Part shown: piece by piece, positions 18,067-26,217 of the stretch | Layout of the letters: the number at the start of each line of letters is the position of its first letter | Numbering within the stretch: the first letter of the stretch is position 1 | DNA from: Salibaculum halophilum | GTDB lineage: Bacteria; Pseudomonadota; Alphaproteobacteria; Rhodobacterales; Rhodobacteraceae | DNA length: 64,000 nucleotides | Assembly (NCBI RefSeq): GCF_002094885.1 | Contig: NZ_MSIT01000003.1 | Location: 124,001-188,000, forward strand | Direction of reading: 5' to 3' | Notes under the pieces: generated by a model | Databases searched by the model: none | Told to the model about the DNA's origin: nothing | What the model saw: only the letters and a program-made list of their open reading frames with translations | Program-made: the position numbers and the translations under genes

Positions 18067-18541
18067 CGGGGCCGTCCATCAGGTCCTCGATGAACAGGCT
18101 GAGCAGTTGCGGGCGTCCGCCGACGCCGGCCTTGCGGTAGATCGCGTTGGTCTGGGCCTTGACCGTCCCTTCCGAGGTCTCGCGCATCGCGGCGATCTCG
18201 GCCGTGGACAGGCCCTTGATTGAAAACTGCGCCACGTCCCGTTCCGCCGCGGTCAGGCCCCATTGGGCGAACCGCTCCTGCATCAGGTCCATGAAGGCCC
18301 CAGAGGCCGCGCGCAACTGGGCTTCGACGCGGGCCGTGCGGCGACGCGCCCGGCGCAGGGCAATGCCGCCCATCACGATCCCGAGGACAAGCCCGAGGGC
18401 GGCCCCGATCTGTATCAACTCGTAGGCCTGCCAGCCGATCGGTGGCAGACCGAGCAGGGATTCGAGGATCGTCCAGACGAAAAACGCCGCGCAGGCGACC
18501 TGCACGACCAGCGCCGCGACGATGAAGCGATCCGCTGACAT
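17984..18541 (-). CDS. Membrane-anchored LuxR-type HTH transcriptional regulator
   Basis: 185 aa. Two hydrophobic helices (about 6-28 and 42-62) are followed by a basic stop-transfer stretch (RRARRRTAR), a short amphipathic helix, then a LuxR/GerE HTH at about 96-150 (LTAAERDVAQFSIKGLSTAEIA, then ETSEGTVKAQTNAIYRKAGV). There is no receiver domain, so signal perception presumably involves the membrane helices. ATG at 18541 chosen; a TTG at 18565 is an alternative. It lies 20 bp after an acidic PepSY-like gene on the same strand and probably shares its transcript. The 3' end overlaps the DUF2237 gene tail-to-tail. Confidence 0.82.
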   Translation of the reverse strand: MSADRFIVAALVVQVACAAFFVWTILESLLGLPPIGWQAYELIQIGAALGLVLGIVMGGIALRRARRRTARVEAQLRAASGAFMDLMQERFAQWGLTAAERDVAQFSIKGLSTAEIAAMRETSEGTVKAQTNAIYRKAGVGGRPQLLSLFIEDLMDGPVTGRPARIAEEPPAARSPAPADASPPG

Positions 18542-18561
18542 CGACGGGTCAGGCGACCGGA

Positions 18562-19059
18562 TCAATCGTCGTCTTCATCATCGTCGTCATCATCTTCACC
18601 ATCGTCATCATCGTCGTCGTCTTCGTCGTCGCTGTCGTCGTCGTCGGTGTCGTCGTCGTCGTCGTCCTCGTCGTCGTCGTCCTCGTCGTCGCGCCGCACC
18701 TCTTCGTCTTCCCTGTCCGCGCGGTCATCGTCCCGGTCGTCGTCGTCCTCATCATCACGCCTGTCGCCGTCTGCGCCATCGGGGATGAAAACGCGCACAC
18801 CATCATCATCGTCCTCATCATCTCCGTCCCGCTCTTCCCAGTAGTCTCGCAGGATTGCGCCGCTGCCCGGATTGATGACGATCTCTCGGCGATGGGTCTC
18901 GCTCGTCGCGACCACCCTCAGGCGGCCCAGCAGGGTGCGCCGCATGTCGATCTCGGTGAACCCCTGCGCGCTGAGCTGGCTCCGGACCTGTTCCTCGACG
19001 CTTTGCGCCAGGGCCGGTGAGGCTGTCAAGGCGAGTATGATCAGGGCGATGCGGATCAT
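18562..19059 (-). CDS. Secreted PepSY-like protein with Asp-rich tail (paralogue 1)
   Basis: 165 aa. Signal peptide 1-18 (cleavage after ALA, before QSVEE). Residues 19-74 form a PepSY-like module: a helix ending in LSAQGFTEIDM, then strands, then REIVINPGSGAILRDYW. From about 77 to the end the chain is almost entirely Asp/Glu with a few Arg; a short VRVFIPDG segment interrupts it. Such tails bind divalent cations or basic partners; that is inference. Paralogous to the gene at 19828-20331, with which it flanks an oxygenase-like gene. The coding DNA of the tail is a near-pure GAN triplet tract. Confidence 0.8.
   Translation of the reverse strand: MIRIALIILALTASPALAQSVEEQVRSQLSAQGFTEIDMRRTLLGRLRVVATSETHRREIVINPGSGAILRDYWEERDGDDEDDDDGVRVFIPDGADGDRRDDEDDDDRDDDRADREDEEVRRDDEDDDDEDDDDDDTDDDDSDDEDDDDDDDGEDDDDDDEDDD
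18565..18770. repeat. GAN triplet tract (low-complexity, within acidic gene 1)
   Basis: On the minus strand the sequence is an almost uninterrupted run of GAC/GAT/GAA/GAG codons (GTC/ATC/TTC/CTC on the plus strand). Length changes by slippage would stay in frame. Confidence 0.85.
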
Positions 19060-19105
19060 GGCGATAGGTATAGCACGGGTGCACGACGAACAGCACTTGA
19101 AAAGG

Positions 19106-19729
19106 TCATGCTTTGGCCTTCCGGAAGGTGGCGTTGAAGGCGATCGACCAGCGTTCCTCGTCGGTTTCGTTGGGGTAGACCCAATGGACGAGGTAGGAGG
19201 GGAACAGGATCATCTCGCCCGGCGCCGGGCGCAACTTCTTTTTCATTCGAAACGGCGGGGCCTGGAGGATGCGCCAGTTCGGAAGATCGCTGCGCGGGTC
19301 GACGAATTCGATCATCCCGGAATTGCCCGCCTCGATCTCGGGCTGGGCAACGTAGTAGACGCCCGACCAATGCGCCCCGGGGTGGGTATGGGGCGCATTG
19401 AAGGCCCCCCGCGGGTTGGCGTTCATCCAGCCGAAGATCTTCAGGGCCAGTGACTCGCGCGGGGCCTGCGCGCCGATCCTGTCATTGGCCGCGAAGATCG
19501 CCTCGGTCGCGAGGCGGCGCAGCCGGGTGACACAGGCGGTGTCGCGGTCGAAGAGGTTCCCCTCGGAATGCCATCCGCCGCGGTTGGACTTCGCCGCCCC
19601 GTCAGTGTCGGCGCGCAGGCGCGCGCCCTCGTCCAGAAGGGCGGCGTTGAACGCGGCGTGATCCGGGACCCGAAACCGGAATACCGGGGTCGAGAAGAGC
19701 TTTTCGTACCGGGTCTGTTCGAGCGTCAT
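19106..19729 (-). CDS. Putative 2OG-Fe(II) oxygenase family protein
   Basis: 207 aa. Resembles the uncharacterised putative 2-oxoglutarate/Fe(II) oxygenase family, with LFSTPVFRFRVPD at the start, GWHSEGNLF, the core APHTHPGAHWSGVYYV (candidate metal His) and FPSYLVHWVYPNETDEERWS (second His and a possible 2OG-binding Arg). Substrate unknown. ATG at 19729 chosen because homology begins at MTLEQTRYEKLF; a longer version would add 15 residues. Sits between the two acidic PepSY-like genes on the same strand, spaced 46 and 98 bp. Confidence 0.75.
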   Translation of the reverse strand: MTLEQTRYEKLFSTPVFRFRVPDHAAFNAALLDEGARLRADTDGAAKSNRGGWHSEGNLFDRDTACVTRLRRLATEAIFAANDRIGAQAPRESLALKIFGWMNANPRGAFNAPHTHPGAHWSGVYYVAQPEIEAGNSGMIEFVDPRSDLPNWRILQAPPFRMKKKLRPAPGEMILFPSYLVHWVYPNETDEERWSIAFNATFRKAKA

Positions 19730-19827
19730 CTTTGGCCTTTGGATTTGGGGGGAAGCGGACCGCCCCGCCGACAAGGCATCGACGGGGCGGTCGGGACGGG
19801 CGGCGGCAGGGAAACTACCCCGCGGGA

Positions 19828-20331
19828 TCAGTCGTCTTCGCCCTCGTCATCGTCTTCGTCTTCGTCGTCCTCGTCATCGTCTTCGTCGTCCTCGTCGCCT
19901 TCATCATCGTGCTCATCGTCGTCGTGCTCATCGTCGTCGTGCTCTTCATCGTCGCGCTCTTCATCGTCGCGATCTTCATCGTCGCGTTCGTCGTCCATCT
20001 CGTCGTCGTCGGCCTCGTCCATATCGTCGTCATCGAGGAAGTCCTCGTCATCGCTGTCGACCTCGACACCCGTGCGCGTGGCATAGTCGCCCTCGGCCGC
20101 CTCGGTCTCCTGCTTGAGGATCTCGCCGGTCGCGGAATCATAGACCACTTCCAGTTTCCTGCCGTCGCGGACGGCCTCGGCCTTGATCTGGCTGGGGCCT
20201 TCCTTGACCTCAATGTATGTGTAGCCTTGGCTCTGCAGGTCAGCAACGATCTGGTCGGTGGCCGATTGCGCGAATACTGGCGATGTGGCCAGGGCGAGGG
20301 CGGCGGTGGTGCTCAGAAGGGTCGTTTTCAT
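19828..20331 (-). CDS. Secreted PepSY-like protein with Asp/His-rich acidic tail (paralogue 2)
   Basis: 167 aa. Signal peptide 1-21 (ends PVFA, before QSATD). PepSY-like module 22-75: QIVADLQSQGYTYIEVKEG, then KLEVVYDSATGEILKQ, closely parallel to paralogue 1. The tail from about 90 is Asp/Glu with interspersed His (DDEHDDDEHDDDEHDDE), giving an additional transition-metal-binding look. First gene of a likely four-gene minus-strand unit: this gene, the oxygenase-like gene, paralogue 1 and the membrane LuxR-type gene. Function not established. Confidence 0.8.
   Translation of the reverse strand: MKTTLLSTTAALALATSPVFAQSATDQIVADLQSQGYTYIEVKEGPSQIKAEAVRDGRKLEVVYDSATGEILKQETEAAEGDYATRTGVEVDSDDEDFLDDDDMDEADDDEMDDERDDEDRDDEERDDEEHDDDEHDDDEHDDEGDEDDEDDDEDDEDEDDDEGEDD
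19831..20050. repeat. GAN/CAT triplet tract (low-complexity, within acidic gene 2)
   Basis: Imperfect triplet repeat encoding D/E/H. The plus strand reads as TCGTCNTCNTC-type repeats (CATCGTCGTGCTCATCGTCG recurs twice near 19905-19945). Confidence 0.8.
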
Positions 20332-20417
20332 GGGTCAAACTCCGATGTCTGTGTTGCGCCGCGACTGCGACGTGCCCCGACACTGGACGGCCCCGTAGCC
20401 CTGATCCATTGACACAG

Positions 20418-20470
20418 GGTTTAGCCAGGCTGCGATAAACCGCGGGTAGCCGCCCCTAAACCGAGGTTTA
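20418..20470. promoter_or_regulatory. Four alternating GGTTTA/TAAACC half-sites upstream of acidic gene 2
   Basis: GGTTTA at 20418-20423, TAAACC at 20436-20441, TAAACC at 20457-20462 and GGTTTA at 20465-20470 form two dyads, one wide (12-bp spacer) and one tight (2-bp spacer), in the 157 bp between the start of the acidic gene and the trpB 3' end. A paired-operator arrangement is suggested; the reading protein is unknown. Confidence 0.5.
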
Positions 20471-20488
20471 CGGTCGGCCGGCCGGGTC

Positions 20489-21739
20489 TCAGGCGATGTC
20501 GCGGCCTTCCTCGGTATCGGTCATGTCGAACCCGAGGTGCCTGGCCACGGTCTGCACGTCCTTGTCGCCGCGCCCGCACATGTTCATGACGATGACGTGG
20601 TCGCGCGGCAGGTCCGGCGCGATCTTCATCAGGTGGGCAAGGGCATGGCTGGGCTCAAGCGCCGGGATGATCCCCTCTTTGGCGCAGCACAGCTGGAACG
20701 CCTCCAGCGCCTCGGCATCGGTGATCGAAACATATTCGGCCCGGCCGATATCGTGCAGCCAGGAATGTTCGGGTCCGATGCCGGGATAGTCCAGACCGGC
20801 CGAGATCGAGAACCCTTCGAGGATCTGCCCGTCATCATCCTGCAGCAGATAGGTGCGGTTGCCGTGCAACACCCCCGGACGCCCGCCGGTGAGCGAGGCG
20901 CAATGCTCCATCTGATCGTCAACGCCCTTGCCGCCGGCCTCGACCCCGATGATGCGCACCTCCTTGTCGTCGAGGAAGGGATAGAACAGCCCCATCGCGT
21001 TGGACCCGCCGCCGATGGCCGCGATGATCGTGTCGGGCAGGCGGCCCTCGGCCGCCTGCATCTGTTCCTTTGCCTCCTTGCCGATGATCGACTGGAAATC
21101 GCGGACCATGGCCGGATAGGGGTGCGGCCCGGCGACGGTGCCGATGCAGTAAAACGTGTCGCGGACATTGGTGACCCAGTCGCGCAGCGCGTCGTTCATG
21201 GCGTCCTTCAGGGTGCCGCGCCCGGAGCTCACCGGGATGACCTCGGCCCCCAGCAGCCGCATCCGGAACACGTTGGGCGCCTGGCGGCGCACGTCATGCG
21301 CGCCCATGTAGATGATGCACTGCAGGCCGAACTTGGCGCAGACCGTGGCGGTGGCCACGCCGTGCTGGCCGGCGCCGGTTTCGGCGATGATCCGGGTCTT
21401 GCCCATGCGGCGGGCCAGAAGGATCTGGCCCAGCACGTTGTTGATCTTGTGCGCCCCGGTGTGGTTCAGTTCGTCCCGCTTAAGGTAAATCTTCGCCCCG
21501 CCGAGATGCTCGGTAAGGCGTTCCGCGAAATAGAGCGGACTGGGCCGGCCAACGTAATGTATCCAGAGATGCTGCATCTCATCCCAGAAGGCCGGGTCGT
21601 CCCTGGCCTTGTCGTATTCGGCCTGAAGCTCGAGGATCAGCGGCATCAGCGTTTCCGAGACGAAACGCCCGCCGAAATTGCCGAAACGGCCCTGCTCGTC
21701 CGGGCCCGTCATGAAGGAATTGAATAGGTCGTTGGCCAT
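20489..21739 (-). CDS. trpB: Tryptophan synthase beta subunit
   Basis: 416 aa. PLP enzyme joining indole and serine. N-terminal [13 protein letters not shown]-Lys in [21 protein letters not shown], phosphate loop GGGSNAMG and C-terminal MCGRGDKD are all present. It is the last gene of the ihfB-lapA-trpF-ORF-trpB run, but 150 bp with four long palindromes precede it, so its expression may be separately set. Its partner trpA is 10 kb away. Confidence 0.96.
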   Translation of the reverse strand: MANDLFNSFMTGPDEQGRFGNFGGRFVSETLMPLILELQAEYDKARDDPAFWDEMQHLWIHYVGRPSPLYFAERLTEHLGGAKIYLKRDELNHTGAHKINNVLGQILLARRMGKTRIIAETGAGQHGVATATVCAKFGLQCIIYMGAHDVRRQAPNVFRMRLLGAEVIPVSSGRGTLKDAMNDALRDWVTNVRDTFYCIGTVAGPHPYPAMVRDFQSIIGKEAKEQMQAAEGRLPDTIIAAIGGGSNAMGLFYPFLDDKEVRIIGVEAGGKGVDDQMEHCASLTGGRPGVLHGNRTYLLQDDDGQILEGFSISAGLDYPGIGPEHSWLHDIGRAEYVSITDAEALEAFQLCCAKEGIIPALEPSHALAHLMKIAPDLPRDHVIVMNMCGRGDKDVQTVARHLGFDMTDTEEGRDIA

Positions 21740-21797
21740 GGGAACCTCCAGGCTTGGCTTGATCGTTCCTAATGAAGCGATCTGGCGGAAACAAGCG

Positions 21798-21889
21798 CAA
21801 GGCGCGTCGATGCGCCTTGGTTACACGCGCGGTGACCGCGCGTGCGCCGCTGCGTCGACGCAGCGGGCCGCGGTCCGTCGACGGACCGC
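21798..21889. repeat. Tandem array of four ~20-bp palindromes between a 75-aa ORF and trpB
   Basis: Four consecutive dyads: 21798-21819 (CAAGGCGCGTC / GATGCGCCTTG, one wobble), 21824-21844 (CACGCGCGGT / ACCGCGCGTG, one central base), 21847-21866 (CCGCTGCGTC / GACGCAGCGG, perfect), 21870-21889 (GCGGTCCGTC / GACGGACCGC, perfect). Three share a GTCGA(C/T) centre. In RNA each forms a strong hairpin with a UCGA-type loop. None is followed by a T run, so they are not classical terminators. Confidence 0.85.
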
Positions 21890-22117
21890 CTACAGCACCC
21901 GCAAGACAGGGGCGGCGTTGCAGATGATGAAAGGCTTGCCGTTGCGCAGGATCTGAAAGCCCCGCTTGCGCGCCTCGTACAGGAACAGGTCCAGTCCGCA
22001 GATGCGCTCGACATCGCGTACCTGCCGTTTGAGCACACCGCCCCTGCGCGCTTCGGCCGCGGCAAAGACGTTGTCGAGCCATATCTCGGGTGTGAGATAG
22101 TCGGGCAAACGGGTCAT
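21890..22117 (-). CDS. Small conserved-looking protein between trpF and trpB, unknown function
   Basis: 75 aa, no signal peptide or membrane segment. It begins MTRLPDYLTPEIWLDNVFAA and contains a basic helix (EARRGGVLKRQVRDVERICG) and a strand-like GFQILRNGKPFIICNA end. The composition, the position in frame with tight spacing after trpF (35 bp) and the stop directly against a palindrome array support a real gene. I do not recognise a family. Confidence 0.6.
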   Translation of the reverse strand: MTRLPDYLTPEIWLDNVFAAAEARRGGVLKRQVRDVERICGLDLFLYEARKRGFQILRNGKPFIICNAAPVLRVL

Positions 22118-22152
22118 GACCGCAGCCTTGCCCGTGGAAGGTAAAGGCACGG

Positions 22153-22797
22153 TTAACCGCGGGCGGCGGCGCAGAAGGCGGCCATCCTGCCCGCATCCTT
22201 GACCCCGGGGGCGCTCTCGACGCCCGAGGCCACGTCGACCTGTGTCGCGCCGGTCCGGCGCACGGCCTCGCCCACGTTTTCGGGGGTCAGCCCGCCGGCC
22301 AGCATCCAGGGCCGGTCCCAGGACCCGCGCCCGGCCAGCAGGCGCCAGTCGAAGGCCAGACCGTTGCCGCCGGGCAGCGCCGCCCCCTCGGGCGGCTTGG
22401 CATCCAGCAGGAGCTGGTCGGCCACGTCGCTGTAGCGGTCGATTGCCTCCAGATCCCCGGGACCGGCGATCCCGAGGCATTTCATAACCGGCAAGCCGTA
22501 GCGCGCGCGGACCTCGGCCACGCGCGCGGGCGACTCGCGCCCGTGCAATTGCAGCATGTCCACAGGCACGGTTTCGACCAGCGCGTCGAGCGCCACATCG
22601 GACGCATCGACGACAAGCGCCACCTTGGCGACGCCCGGCGGGACGTCCAGCGCGAGCGCACGAGCGACATCCGGCGTCACCGACCGGGGCGAGGGGTCAA
22701 AGAAATTGAAGCCGAGATAGCGCGCGCCCGAAGAGACAGCCGCACCGATGTCCGCCGCGCTCCGCAGACCGCAGATCTTCACCGCTATGTCGGGCAC
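22153..22797 (-). CDS. trpF: Phosphoribosylanthranilate isomerase
   Basis: 214 aa TIM barrel of tryptophan synthesis. Catalytic Cys in [33 protein letters not shown], catalytic Asp in LLLDAKPP, and phosphate loop AGGLTPENV with [11 protein letters not shown] start; the lapA stop is 2 bp upstream, so translation is probably coupled. Confidence 0.95.
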   Translation of the reverse strand: MPDIAVKICGLRSAADIGAAVSSGARYLGFNFFDPSPRSVTPDVARALALDVPPGVAKVALVVDASDVALDALVETVPVDMLQLHGRESPARVAEVRARYGLPVMKCLGIAGPGDLEAIDRYSDVADQLLLDAKPPEGAALPGGNGLAFDWRLLAGRGSWDRPWMLAGGLTPENVGEAVRRTGATQVDVASGVESAPGVKDAGRMAAFCAAARG

Positions 22798-22799
22798 CG

Positions 22800-23150
22800 T
22801 CAGCTGGCCTTGTCGAGCACGGCGAGGATCTCGTCCTGGCCCTCGTGCTTTTCTTCCTTCAGCCGGTCAACCTCGCGGCGCAGCCGGTCCAGCTCGCGCG
22901 ATTTCGACCGCGCATCCGAGCGCAGACGATGTTCGCGCAGCCACTCCCAGAGAAAGCCGATGACGAGGCCAAGCCCGACGCCGAGGAACAGCACGACAAA
23001 CAGTGGCAGTTCGATCGTGGGTGACAGGCCGAGGAATTCGGCCAGCTCGTCGGGCATCGCGCGCAGCTGCGTCGGCGTGCGGTTGGCCAAACCAACGACG
23101 ACCAGCACGATCGCGACCACGCCCCAGAAGGTATATCTGATATAGCTCAT
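22800..23150 (-). CDS. lapA: LapA-domain protein (lipopolysaccharide assembly protein A type)
   Basis: 116 aa. Two membrane helices (about 5-25 and 47-70) are followed by a basic, coiled-coil cytoplasmic helix ([20 protein letters not shown]). This matches the DUF1049/LapA family. In enterobacteria LapA acts with LapB to control LpxC turnover. No lapB is adjacent here. It lies between ihfB and trpF, 9 bp after ihfB, the normal Rhodobacteraceae arrangement. Confidence 0.8.
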   Translation of the reverse strand: MSYIRYTFWGVVAIVLVVVGLANRTPTQLRAMPDELAEFLGLSPTIELPLFVVLFLGVGLGLVIGFLWEWLREHRLRSDARSKSRELDRLRREVDRLKEEKHEGQDEILAVLDKAS

Positions 23151-23159
23151 GGACCTGTC

Positions 23160-23441
23160 CTACCCGCCGTTCAACCGGTCGCGCAAGAGCTTGCCAGTCT
23201 TGAAGAACGGGACATGCTTCTCGTCGACCTGAACCGCCTCGCCGGTGCGCGGGTTGCGCCCGATACGGGCGTCCCGCTTTTTCACCGAAAAGGCACCGAA
23301 TCCGCGCAACTCTACCCGGTTGCCCTCGGACATGGCGTCGATGATGCGCTCGAACACGGTGTTGACGATGCGCTCGACGTCCCGCTGGTAGAGATGCGGG
23401 TTCTCCTCGGCAATCTTCTCGATCAGCTCCGACCGGATCAT
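23160..23441 (-). CDS. ihfB: Integration host factor subunit beta
   Basis: 93 aa DNA-bending protein. Typical IHF-beta features: [45 protein letters not shown] and the intercalating-arm motif RNPRTGEAV. Works as a heterodimer with IhfA. ATG at 23441 gives the family length. Located downstream of rpsA as in many proteobacteria, but separated by a strong terminator. Confidence 0.96.
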   Translation of the reverse strand: MIRSELIEKIAEENPHLYQRDVERIVNTVFERIIDAMSEGNRVELRGFGAFSVKKRDARIGRNPRTGEAVQVDEKHVPFFKTGKLLRDRLNGG

Positions 23442-23636
23442 GTGATCGCCCCCCTGCGACTGCGGCGCCCGTCTGTCCGACGCGTGAACACTATAGGCGC
23501 GATGACGCCATCGTGAAATAGCCGTGACGGCGTTTACCGACGAAATTCGACCATAGACCCGCGGGGCTGCAGCGTGACCGCCCGACCGGTCGGGCTTGTC
23601 CGCCGGTGCCGCACCGGCCCGCCCGACGTCGATTCG

Positions 23637-23670
23637 CAAAAGAAAACCCCCGCCGCGGGTGCAGCGGGGG
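23637..23670 (-). terminator. Rho-independent terminator of rpsA
   Basis: On the minus strand CCCCCGC (23670-23664) pairs with GCGGGGG (23653-23647), followed by TTTTCTTTT (23646-23638). Confidence 0.85.
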
Positions 23671-23697
23671 CCTCGGGCCGGACCAGTCCGGCCGGCG

Positions 23698-25380
23698 TCA
23701 GTCGTCGTCACCCTTGAGCGCGGCGCCGAGGATATCGCCCAGCGAGGCGCCCGAGTCCGACGAGCCGAACTGCTCGACGGCCTCTTTCTCCTCGGCGATC
23801 TCGCGTGCCTTGATCGACAGGCCGAGGCGGCGGGACTTGTTGTCGATGTTGGTCACGCGCACGTCGACCTTGTCGCCGACCTGGAACCGCTCGGGGCGCT
23901 GCTCGGCGCGATCGCGGCTCAGGTCGGAGCGGCGGATGAAGGACTTGAGCCCGTCGTATTCGACCTCGATGCCGCCCTCCTCGATCGAGGTGACCGCGAC
24001 GGTGATGATCGACCCGCGCTTGATGCCGCCGACGGCCTCGGCGTAGGGATCGCCCTCCAGCGCCTTGATCGACAGCGAAATGCGCTCCTTGTCGACGTCG
24101 ACCTCGGTGACCTTGGCCTTGACCACGTCGCCCTTGCGGTAGTTCTGGATGGCGTCCTCGCCGCGCTCGTCCCAGCTGAGGTCGCTGAGGTGCACCATGC
24201 CGTCGATGTCGCCCTCCAGGCCGATGAACAGGCCGAACTCGGTGATGTTCTTGACCTCGCCCTCGACCTCGGTGCCCTCGGGGTGGGTTTCGGCGAAGAC
24301 TTCCCAGGGGTTGCGCTGGGTTTGCTTGAGGCCCAGAGAGACGCGGCGCTTGGCCTCGTCGATCTCGAGAACCATGACCTCGACTTCCTGGCTGGTCGAG
24401 ACGATCTTGCCGGGGTGCACGTTCTTCTTGGTCCAGGACATTTCGGAGACGTGGACCAGGCCCTCGACACCCGGTTCGAGCTCGACGAAGGCACCGTAGT
24501 CGGTGATGTTCGTCACGCGGCCCGTGTGCACCGATTCCAGCGGATACTTGGCCGCAACGGCATCCCAGGGATCGTCCTGCAGCTGCTTCATGCCGAGGCT
24601 GATGCGGTGGGTTTCCTTGTTGATCTTGATGACCTGCACCTTGACCGTCTCGCCGATCGAGAGGATCTCGGAGGGGTGGTTCACCCGGCGCCAGGCCATG
24701 TCGGTGACGTGCAGCAACCCGTCGACGCCGCCAAGGTCCACGAAGGCCCCGTATTCGGTGATATTCTTGACCACGCCGTCCACGGCCTGCCCCTCGGCCA
24801 GCTTGGCGATGACCTCGGCGCGCTGTTCGGCGCGGCTTTCCTCGAGGATGGCGCGGCGCGAGACCACGATGTTGCCGCGGCGGCGGTCCATCTTGAGGAT
24901 CTGGAAGGGCTGCTTGAGGCCCATCAGCGGGCCGGCGTCGCGCACCGGGCGCACGTCGACTTGGCTGCCGGGCAGGAAGGCCACGGCGCCGCCGAGATCG
25001 ACGGTGAAGCCGCCCTTGACGCGGCCGAAGATCGCGCCCTCGACGCGCTCCTCGTCGGCGTAGGCTTTTTCCAGACGGTCCCAGGCGGCTTCGCGCCGGG
25101 CCATCTCGCGGGAAATCACGGCTTCGCCGCGGGCGTTCTCGGAAGCGCGCAGGTAGACCTCTACCTCGTCGCCGACAGCGATTTCGGGAGTCTCGCCAGG
25201 ATTTGCGAATTCCTTGGTATCGACGCGGCCTTCCATCTTGTAGCCGACGTCGATGATGGCCTGGCCCGCCTCGATGGCGATGACCTTGCCCTTGACGACC
25301 GAGCCCTCTTGGGGCGTGTCCATTTCGAAGCTTTCGTTCAGGAGGGCTTCGAATTCCTCCATGGATGCGTTCTGAGCCAT
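23698..25380 (-). CDS. rpsA: 30S ribosomal protein S1
   Basis: 560 aa with six S1 (OB-fold) repeats. Each carries a recognisable G.V..I..FG.F..L......H.SD/MSW block, for example [30 protein letters not shown] and [15 protein letters not shown]. Repeats 1-2 bind the ribosome and repeats 3-6 bind mRNA. The acidic C-terminus ends [13 protein letters not shown]. Begins [20 protein letters not shown]. The cmk-rpsA-ihfB order is conserved in proteobacteria. Confidence 0.97.
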   Translation of the reverse strand: MAQNASMEEFEALLNESFEMDTPQEGSVVKGKVIAIEAGQAIIDVGYKMEGRVDTKEFANPGETPEIAVGDEVEVYLRASENARGEAVISREMARREAAWDRLEKAYADEERVEGAIFGRVKGGFTVDLGGAVAFLPGSQVDVRPVRDAGPLMGLKQPFQILKMDRRRGNIVVSRRAILEESRAEQRAEVIAKLAEGQAVDGVVKNITEYGAFVDLGGVDGLLHVTDMAWRRVNHPSEILSIGETVKVQVIKINKETHRISLGMKQLQDDPWDAVAAKYPLESVHTGRVTNITDYGAFVELEPGVEGLVHVSEMSWTKKNVHPGKIVSTSQEVEVMVLEIDEAKRRVSLGLKQTQRNPWEVFAETHPEGTEVEGEVKNITEFGLFIGLEGDIDGMVHLSDLSWDERGEDAIQNYRKGDVVKAKVTEVDVDKERISLSIKALEGDPYAEAVGGIKRGSIITVAVTSIEEGGIEVEYDGLKSFIRRSDLSRDRAEQRPERFQVGDKVDVRVTNIDNKSRRLGLSIKAREIAEEKEAVEQFGSSDSGASLGDILGAALKGDDD

Positions 25381-25480
25381 GTGGCGTGTGGTTCCTTATA
25401 GCGTCTTATTCCGGCCGCGCGGTTGTCTCCGCGGGTCTTGGGGTGGATTGGTCGACCCCGCGGGGGTGATAGAACGAGAG

Positions 25481-25620
25481 AGGGCCGGGGACCCCGGCCC
25501 TGCGCCTCGTGCGGCTGTCCCAACGCGTCGACAGACGCGCGTATAGGCGATAATCGCACCGCCGGCAAGGGGCGCGGGCGCTGCGTCGACGCAGCGCCGG
25601 CCCGGGCCTCAGGCCCGGGC
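25481..25620. repeat. Palindrome-rich cmk-rpsA intergenic region
   Basis: Holds three strong dyads. 25481-25501: AGGGCCGGGG / CCCCGGCCCT. 25577-25598: a perfect 22-bp palindrome with arms GGCGCTGCGTC / GACGCAGCGCC. 25600-25620: arms GCCCGGGCC / GGCCCGGGC, whose three-base loop is exactly the cmk stop codon. The middle one shares a 16-bp core (CTGCGTCGACGCAG plus flanking G and C) with the palindrome at 21847. GCGTC-GACA-GACGC near 25519 is a fourth, weaker hairpin. The remaining ~100 bp up to 25381 should contain the rpsA promoter; no clear -35/-10 pair was seen. Confidence 0.75.
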
Positions 25621-26217
25621 TGCGGCCACCGCGGCGATGGCCCTGTCCACGGCCGCGGCGATGGTCAGCTCGGATGTGTCGATGTAGACGGCACCCGGTG
25701 CCGGCCGCAGCGGGGCCTCGGCCCGGTCTGTATCGCGCGCGTCGCGCGCGCGAACGTCGGCGAGCACATTTTCGTAACTTGCCGGGTGGCCGGCCTCGAC
25801 AAGCTCCTTCAGGCGGCGTTCGGCCCGGCGTTCGGCGCTGGCGGTGACGAACAGCTTCGCCTCGGCCTCGGGGCAGATCACGGTGCCGATGTCGCGCCCG
25901 TCCAGCACCGCGCCCCCGGCCCGCCGGGCGAAGGCGCGCTGGAAGTCCACCAGTGCCGCGCGCACCTGCGGAATCGCGGCCACCTTGCTGGCCTCCTGTG
26001 CCACCTCGGGCGTGCGCAGGCCGGCGACCTCCAGATCCTCGGCCCGCAGAGCGCAAGCCGCGGCAACCGGGTCCTCGCCTGCGAGCACACGCTTGCCGAC
26101 GGCCCTGTAAAGCACCCCCGTATCAAGGTGGGCCAGTCCGAAATGCGCCGCGACCGCCCGGGACACCGTGCCCTTTCCGGCGGCGGCAGGGCCGTCGATG
26201 GCGACGGTGAAACTCAT
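25609..26217 (-). CDS. cmk: Cytidylate kinase
   Basis: 202 aa. Phosphorylates CMP/dCMP with ATP. P-loop [34 protein letters not shown] and [13 protein letters not shown] are present. The family is usually ~210-230 aa, so this is a slightly short version. The start overlaps the preceding gene's stop by 4 bp, and aroA lies one gene upstream, giving the widespread aroA-cmk-rpsA order with one insertion. Confidence 0.95.
   Translation of the reverse strand: MSFTVAIDGPAAAGKGTVSRAVAAHFGLAHLDTGVLYRAVGKRVLAGEDPVAAACALRAEDLEVAGLRTPEVAQEASKVAAIPQVRAALVDFQRAFARRAGGAVLDGRDIGTVICPEAEAKLFVTASAERRAERRLKELVEAGHPASYENVLADVRARDARDTDRAEAPLRPAPGAVYIDTSELTIAAAVDRAIAAVAAARA

Noticed and set aside
18522-18844. Ser-, Arg- and Thr-rich frames on both strands across the acidic tracts
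   Set aside because: They are other-frame readings of the GAN triplet repeats.
18565-20050. Repeat tracts as a possible CRISPR or tandem-spacer array
   Set aside because: Units are three bases long and coding; there is no spacer structure.
23596-25401. 601-codon plus-strand frame opposite rpsA
   Set aside because: Repeats of GDV/LDDLH reflect the complement of the six S1 repeats; no start signal.
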